The notes under the pieces were generated by a model. It worked only from the letters and a program-made list of their open reading frames with translations, searched no databases and was not told where the DNA came from. From CAWCAW01 sp963793645 (lineage in GTDB: Bacteria; Actinomycetota; Acidimicrobiia; Acidimicrobiales; UBA8190): a stretch of 64,000 nucleotides of DNA. Made by a program: the position numbers and the translations under genes. This document shows positions 60,996-64,000 of this stretch, piece by piece (positions within the stretch are counted from its first letter, which is position 1; each line of letters begins with the position of its first letter). The stretch is from positions 1 to 64,000 of the forward strand of contig CAWCAW010000007.1 in assembly GCA_963793645.1 (NCBI GenBank). Direction: 5' to 3'.

Positions 60996-61300
60996 TATTC
61001 GGGCACGTCCCAGGCCGCTACGAACGGCGCCGTGACGTCGACGCGCCGTACCCCGTTGAATCCGGCCGCGATCAGGCGACCCTCGACGTAGGAGACCACG
61101 GCGGCATCATCGCCGGGGTCGATGCCGTTGGCCCGCAACACGTCCTGGTCGATCTCCATGTAATCCCGCACCGTGCCTATCTCGTCCCATTCCGGTGATC
61201 CACCGGCGGGCTCTGAGTAGTAAATGCCCCATCGGCTTTCCTCGCGGGCGAGGCGGGCCGACGGGGCACCGGGCGGGACCAGCAGATCGATGTGGCTCAC
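60995..61300 (-). CDS. conserved-looking small protein of unknown function
   Basis: 101 residues from GTG 61300 (VSHIDLLVPPGAPSARLARE). The frame continues to an ATG at 61447, but TACCGT ends 7 nt before GTG 61300, and the segment between reads as low-complexity. The protein is acidic, with GIYYSEPAGGSPEWDEIGTV and DYMEIDQDVLRANGIDPGDD and no membrane segment. I do not recognise it. It ends in a tandem-repeat spacer 190 bp from comM. Confidence 0.6.
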   Translation of the reverse strand: MSHIDLLVPPGAPSARLAREESRWGIYYSEPAGGSPEWDEIGTVRDYMEIDQDVLRANGIDPGDDAAVVSYVEGRLIAAGFNGVRRVDVTAPFVAAWDVPE

Positions 61301-61307
61301 GCCAGCA

Positions 61308-61313
61308 ACGGTA
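61308..61313 (-). promoter_or_regulatory. -10 box TACCGT of the small gene at 61300
   Basis: Ends 7 nt before GTG 61300 and decides the start. Confidence 0.5.
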
Positions 61314-61449
61314 CTGCCATCGGGACCACAAACCGTGTGTTGGCCATCAATGGCCCAGCGTGAGGCCCAAATTCTCAAGGGCTCCGGCTTGTCGACCGAT
61401 AGAAGCGAAGCGAACCGGGGATGCCTTCGCGCCTGGGATGAGGTCATTG

Positions 61450-64000
61450 ATGTCGGAAACTGTGCAAAGGAGTCAAGGGTCCGAGGGCGGTCGGTTCCTG
61501 GCCCGCGTCCGCATCACGTCGACTAATGCGTGGCGCTGGTTCTTTGCCCTCGAAGCGATCCTTGCCCTGATCTATTGGCCCTTCGGGTCGTCGACGAAAT
61601 TGCCGGTCCTCGGCTTCCTGCCTTGGATGGAGTGGGCCGGGCAGGTGCCGGCCTGGTGCCTGCTGGGGGTCTCGGCGGTGGTGGCCGTCGCCATCGGGAC
61701 CAGACATCACCGGCCCAACAAGCCCCTGGCCTGGTGGTTCGTCGGCGCCGGCGTACTCCTCTTCATCACCGGTGACACGACCTACAAGTTCTGGCACCAG
61801 ATCATGGGGCAGCAGAACATCCCCTTCCCGTCATTCATCGATGCCATCTACATCACCATGTACCCGGTGCTGGCCGTCGGTCTGCTCCTGTTGGCCCGAG
61901 CCCGGGTTCCCGGCGGGGATCGCGCCAGCCTGTTGGACTCGTTGACGGTCACTCTCGGCGTGGGACTTCTGTCGTGGATCTTCCTCATCGGCCCCAACGT
62001 GCGCGCCTCAGGAGGGCTGCTCGTTCGGTTGACCGCGGCGGCCTACCCGCTCGGCGACGTTCTCGTCCTGGCCATGTTGGCGCACCTGTGGAGCGCGGGC
62101 GGGCTGCGCAACACGGCGGGCCGATTGCTCGCCATCGGTGCGGTGGGCACGCTCATCTCCGACTCGCTGTACGGACTGGCCAACCTCCATCCCAACTGGA
62201 ATTGGCACGACGGCAATCCGGTCGACCTCGGGTGGATCGTCTTCTACTCGTGCTGGGGGGCCGCCGCCCTGCACCCGTCGATGAAGACCTTGTCTCAGCC
62301 ACGTCCGGCCGGCCCGCCTCACACCAGTCGCGCCCGCCTGACCCTGTTGGCCGCCGCCTCTCTGGTGGCGCCGGCGGTGCTGTTGGTCGAGAGCGAACTG
62401 GGCAACCCCGTCGACGCGCCGGTCATCGCCGTGGTGGCCGGGGTGATGTTCTTCCTCGTGCTCACGCGCATGTCGGGCTTGGTGAAAGCGCACCAACAGG
62501 CCATGACCCGCGAACAAGTCCTCCGTCAAGCGTCCGCCGACTTGGTGGCCGCATCGGGTCGCGACGGGATCTATCGAGCCACCTTCCACGCCGTCAACGC
62601 GCTGGTCTCCGGGCACCGCGACATCGTGGGCGTGGCGCTGGCGGTCTCCAACGCCGATGACGGGTTGGTCATTGCCGCCCAGTCCGGTCAAGCACCCACC
62701 GACGTACTCCTGGAGCTGATCATCAGCGCGGACGTGAACGAGGCCCTGACCGAGGGAAAGGTCACCCGCAGCATTCTCGGCGGGCCAAGTTCCACCGAGA
62801 CCGAGCAGTGCGCCGAACAGGTGCTCATCTGCCCATTGGTGGCCAAAGACGAGCAACACGGCCTCATGGCCATTACCAGCGTCGGGGAGCTGCCCGTCGA
62901 GCTCACCAACACCATCGAGACCTTGGCCGCCCAGGTGGGCCTGGCCCTCGACCGCGAGACTCTCACCGAGAGCTTCCACGCCCGCCGCAGCGAGGCGCGC
63001 TTTCAGACGTTGGTGCAGAACGCGTCCGACGTCATCCTCATCGCCCGGCCCGACACGACCATCACCTACCAAACACCGTCGGCCAAGAGGATCCTCGGCT
63101 ACGAGCTGGGCGCATTGGAGGGGGAGCGCTTCACCGACCTCGTGCACCCCGACGATGTCGAACAGGCCCTGGCCATGTATGCCCGCGTGGCGTCCCAAGC
63201 CGGCATGTCAGCTGCCGCGCAGTGGCGGGTGCGCCATCAAGGCGGCGCCACCTTGCATGTGGAAGTGGCCGCCAACAACCTGCTGGCCGACCCCACCGTC
63301 GAGGGCATCGTCTTGACGCTGCGCGACGTGAGCGAGCGCAAGGGCCTCGAAGAAGAGCTCAAGCACCAGGCCTTCCACGACGCTCTGAGCGGTCTTGCCA
63401 ACCGTGCCTTGTTCCGTGACCGCCTCGAGCACGCCTTGGCCCGTGCCGCTCGATCCCAGACGTCGCTGGCGGTGCTGTTCCTCGACCTCGACGACTTCAA
63501 ACTCGTCAACGACAGCCTCGGACATGCGGCGGGGGACGACCTTCTCATCGCAGTGGGTGGGCGCCTCGTCAAGTCGCTGCGCGGCGGCGACACCGCCGCC
63601 CGCCTCGGCGGCGACGAGTTCGCCGTATTGCTCGAGGAGATCTCGAGCCCCGACGAAGTCTTCGAGATCGCCGACCGCATCATCGACGAGCTGCGCGTGC
63701 CCATGACCATCGAAGACCACGAGGTCCAGGTACGCGCCAGCATCGGGATCGCGATGAGCCCGGTGGGTGCGGAAGACCCCGCCGACCTGTTGCAGGCGGC
63801 CGACGTGGCCATGTATGCGGCCAAGGGCAGCGGCAAGGGGCGCTACGAGGTCTACGAACCGGCCTTGCAAGCGGCCATGGCCGAGCGCCTGGAGCGCACC
63901 GCCGATCTGCAGCGAGCCGTGGATCAACGGGAGTTCGTGGTCCACTACCAGCCCATCGTGAGCCTCAAAGGCGACAAGACCGTCGGTGTGGAGGCCCTGG
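61450..64000 (+). CDS. membrane GAF-PAS-GGDEF-EAL c-di-GMP enzyme, 3' end beyond the window
   Basis: At least 850 residues from ATG 61450 (GAGG six bases upstream; ATG 61438 is in frame). Eight or nine membrane segments fill residues 28-340, a GAF-like domain 350-505, and a PAS domain begins near 517 (ARFQTLVQNASDVILIARPD). The GGDEF domain is intact: the motif is at residues 720-724 in ARLGGDEFAVLLEE, and the inhibitory RxxD site lies five residues before it (Arg711-Asp714). The EAL domain begins near 828 with FVVHYQPIVSLKGDKTVGVE and is cut at the edge. It may both make and degrade c-di-GMP; whether the EAL part is catalytic cannot be seen. Confidence 0.93.
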   Translation, partial: MSETVQRSQGSEGGRFLARVRITSTNAWRWFFALEAILALIYWPFGSSTKLPVLGFLPWMEWAGQVPAWCLLGVSAVVAVAIGTRHHRPNKPLAWWFVGAGVLLFITGDTTYKFWHQIMGQQNIPFPSFIDAIYITMYPVLAVGLLLLARARVPGGDRASLLDSLTVTLGVGLLSWIFLIGPNVRASGGLLVRLTAAAYPLGDVLVLAMLAHLWSAGGLRNTAGRLLAIGAVGTLISDSLYGLANLHPNWNWHDGNPVDLGWIVFYSCWGAAALHPSMKTLSQPRPAGPPHTSRARLTLLAAASLVAPAVLLVESELGNPVDAPVIAVVAGVMFFLVLTRMSGLVKAHQQAMTREQVLRQASADLVAASGRDGIYRATFHAVNALVSGHRDIVGVALAVSNADDGLVIAAQSGQAPTDVLLELIISADVNEALTEGKVTRSILGGPSSTETEQCAEQVLICPLVAKDEQHGLMAITSVGELPVELTNTIETLAAQVGLALDRETLTESFHARRSEARFQTLVQNASDVILIARPDTTITYQTPSAKRILGYELGALEGERFTDLVHPDDVEQALAMYARVASQAGMSAAAQWRVRHQGGATLHVEVAANNLLADPTVEGIVLTLRDVSERKGLEEELKHQAFHDALSGLANRALFRDRLEHALARAARSQTSLAVLFLDLDDFKLVNDSLGHAAGDDLLIAVGGRLVKSLRGGDTAARLGGDEFAVLLEEISSPDEVFEIADRIIDELRVPMTIEDHEVQVRASIGIAMSPVGAEDPADLLQAADVAMYAAKGSGKGRYEVYEPALQAAMAERLERTADLQRAVDQREFVVHYQPIVSLKGDKTVGVEAL

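Overview
The window looks like chromosomal DNA of a free-living, GC-rich actinobacterium, possibly an Acidimicrobiia relative. The class is an inference. The phylum is supported by a mycothiol-conjugate amidase (49036-49950), three F420-type LLM oxidoreductases, the PspA/HtpX/PspAB set, a MoxR-DUF58-SpoIIM-RDD locus in the order I recall from mycobacteria, and many starts that look leaderless (a TAnnnT box 6-7 nt before ATG/GTG).

Layout. 0.5-6 kb: zinc-ribbon miniprotein, Ppx/GppA phosphatase, membrane-anchored IPT/TIG protein, secreted S53 peptidase, membrane protein. 6-7.7 kb: tRNA-Pro followed by a 1.6-kb transposon-like cassette with ISL3-type ends and an 8-bp target duplication. It carries a secreted DUF3089 hydrolase instead of a transposase. 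8-18 kb: oxidoreductases, a frameshifted thioesterase, an adenylate cyclase, a copper amine oxidase, an alpha/beta hydrolase, a DMT transporter and a frameshifted SRPBCC gene. 18-22.6 kb: a potassium-uptake block (KdpD-like DUF4118 protein, APC/KimA-like permease with an OB-fold tail, two divergent TrkA subunits). 22.6-27.7 kb: M15 lipoprotein, secreted beta-propeller, TetR/MFS pair with palindromic operators, SDR. 27.7-30.6 kb: tRNA-Gly, an intact ISL3-family insertion sequence with perfect inverted repeats and 8-bp duplication, a decayed methyltransferase gene and its hairpin-rich leader. 30.7-39 kb: PAP2-like protein, then the MoxR locus (membrane protein with a perfect 10 x 18-bp repeat, DUF4129, DUF4350, MoxR, DUF58, SpoIIM-like, RDD).

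39-49 kb: cobyric acid synthase, DedA protein, hydrolase, PD-(D/E)XK nuclease, a large ECF sigma factor with a predicted membrane segment and Ser/Thr/Gly-rich tail, PAP2 phosphatase, DsbA-like protein, LLM oxidoreductase, ChbG/YdjC-like deacetylase, SCP2 protein. 49-57.7 kb: Mca, PspA-HtpX-PspAB, DUF6687-like protein, pterin dehydratase, fumarase, alanine dehydrogenase, LLM oxidoreductase. 57.7-61.3 kb: NYN-domain protein, frameshifted dprA, comM/yifB and a small protein. From 61450 a GAF-PAS-GGDEF-EAL c-di-GMP enzyme runs off the right edge.

The strongest unusual signals are the cargo cassette at 6117-7726 related to the intact ISL3 element at 28026-29451, the recurring leaderless-promoter signature that fixes many starts, the sigma factor with an apparently exported tail, and the three-hairpin leader before the dead methyltransferase. 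Four genes (thioesterase, SRPBCC, methyltransferase, dprA) are each interrupted by an apparent single-base shift. Raw reads would have to separate real decay from assembly error. All functions are from sequence reading only; no database search was possible.
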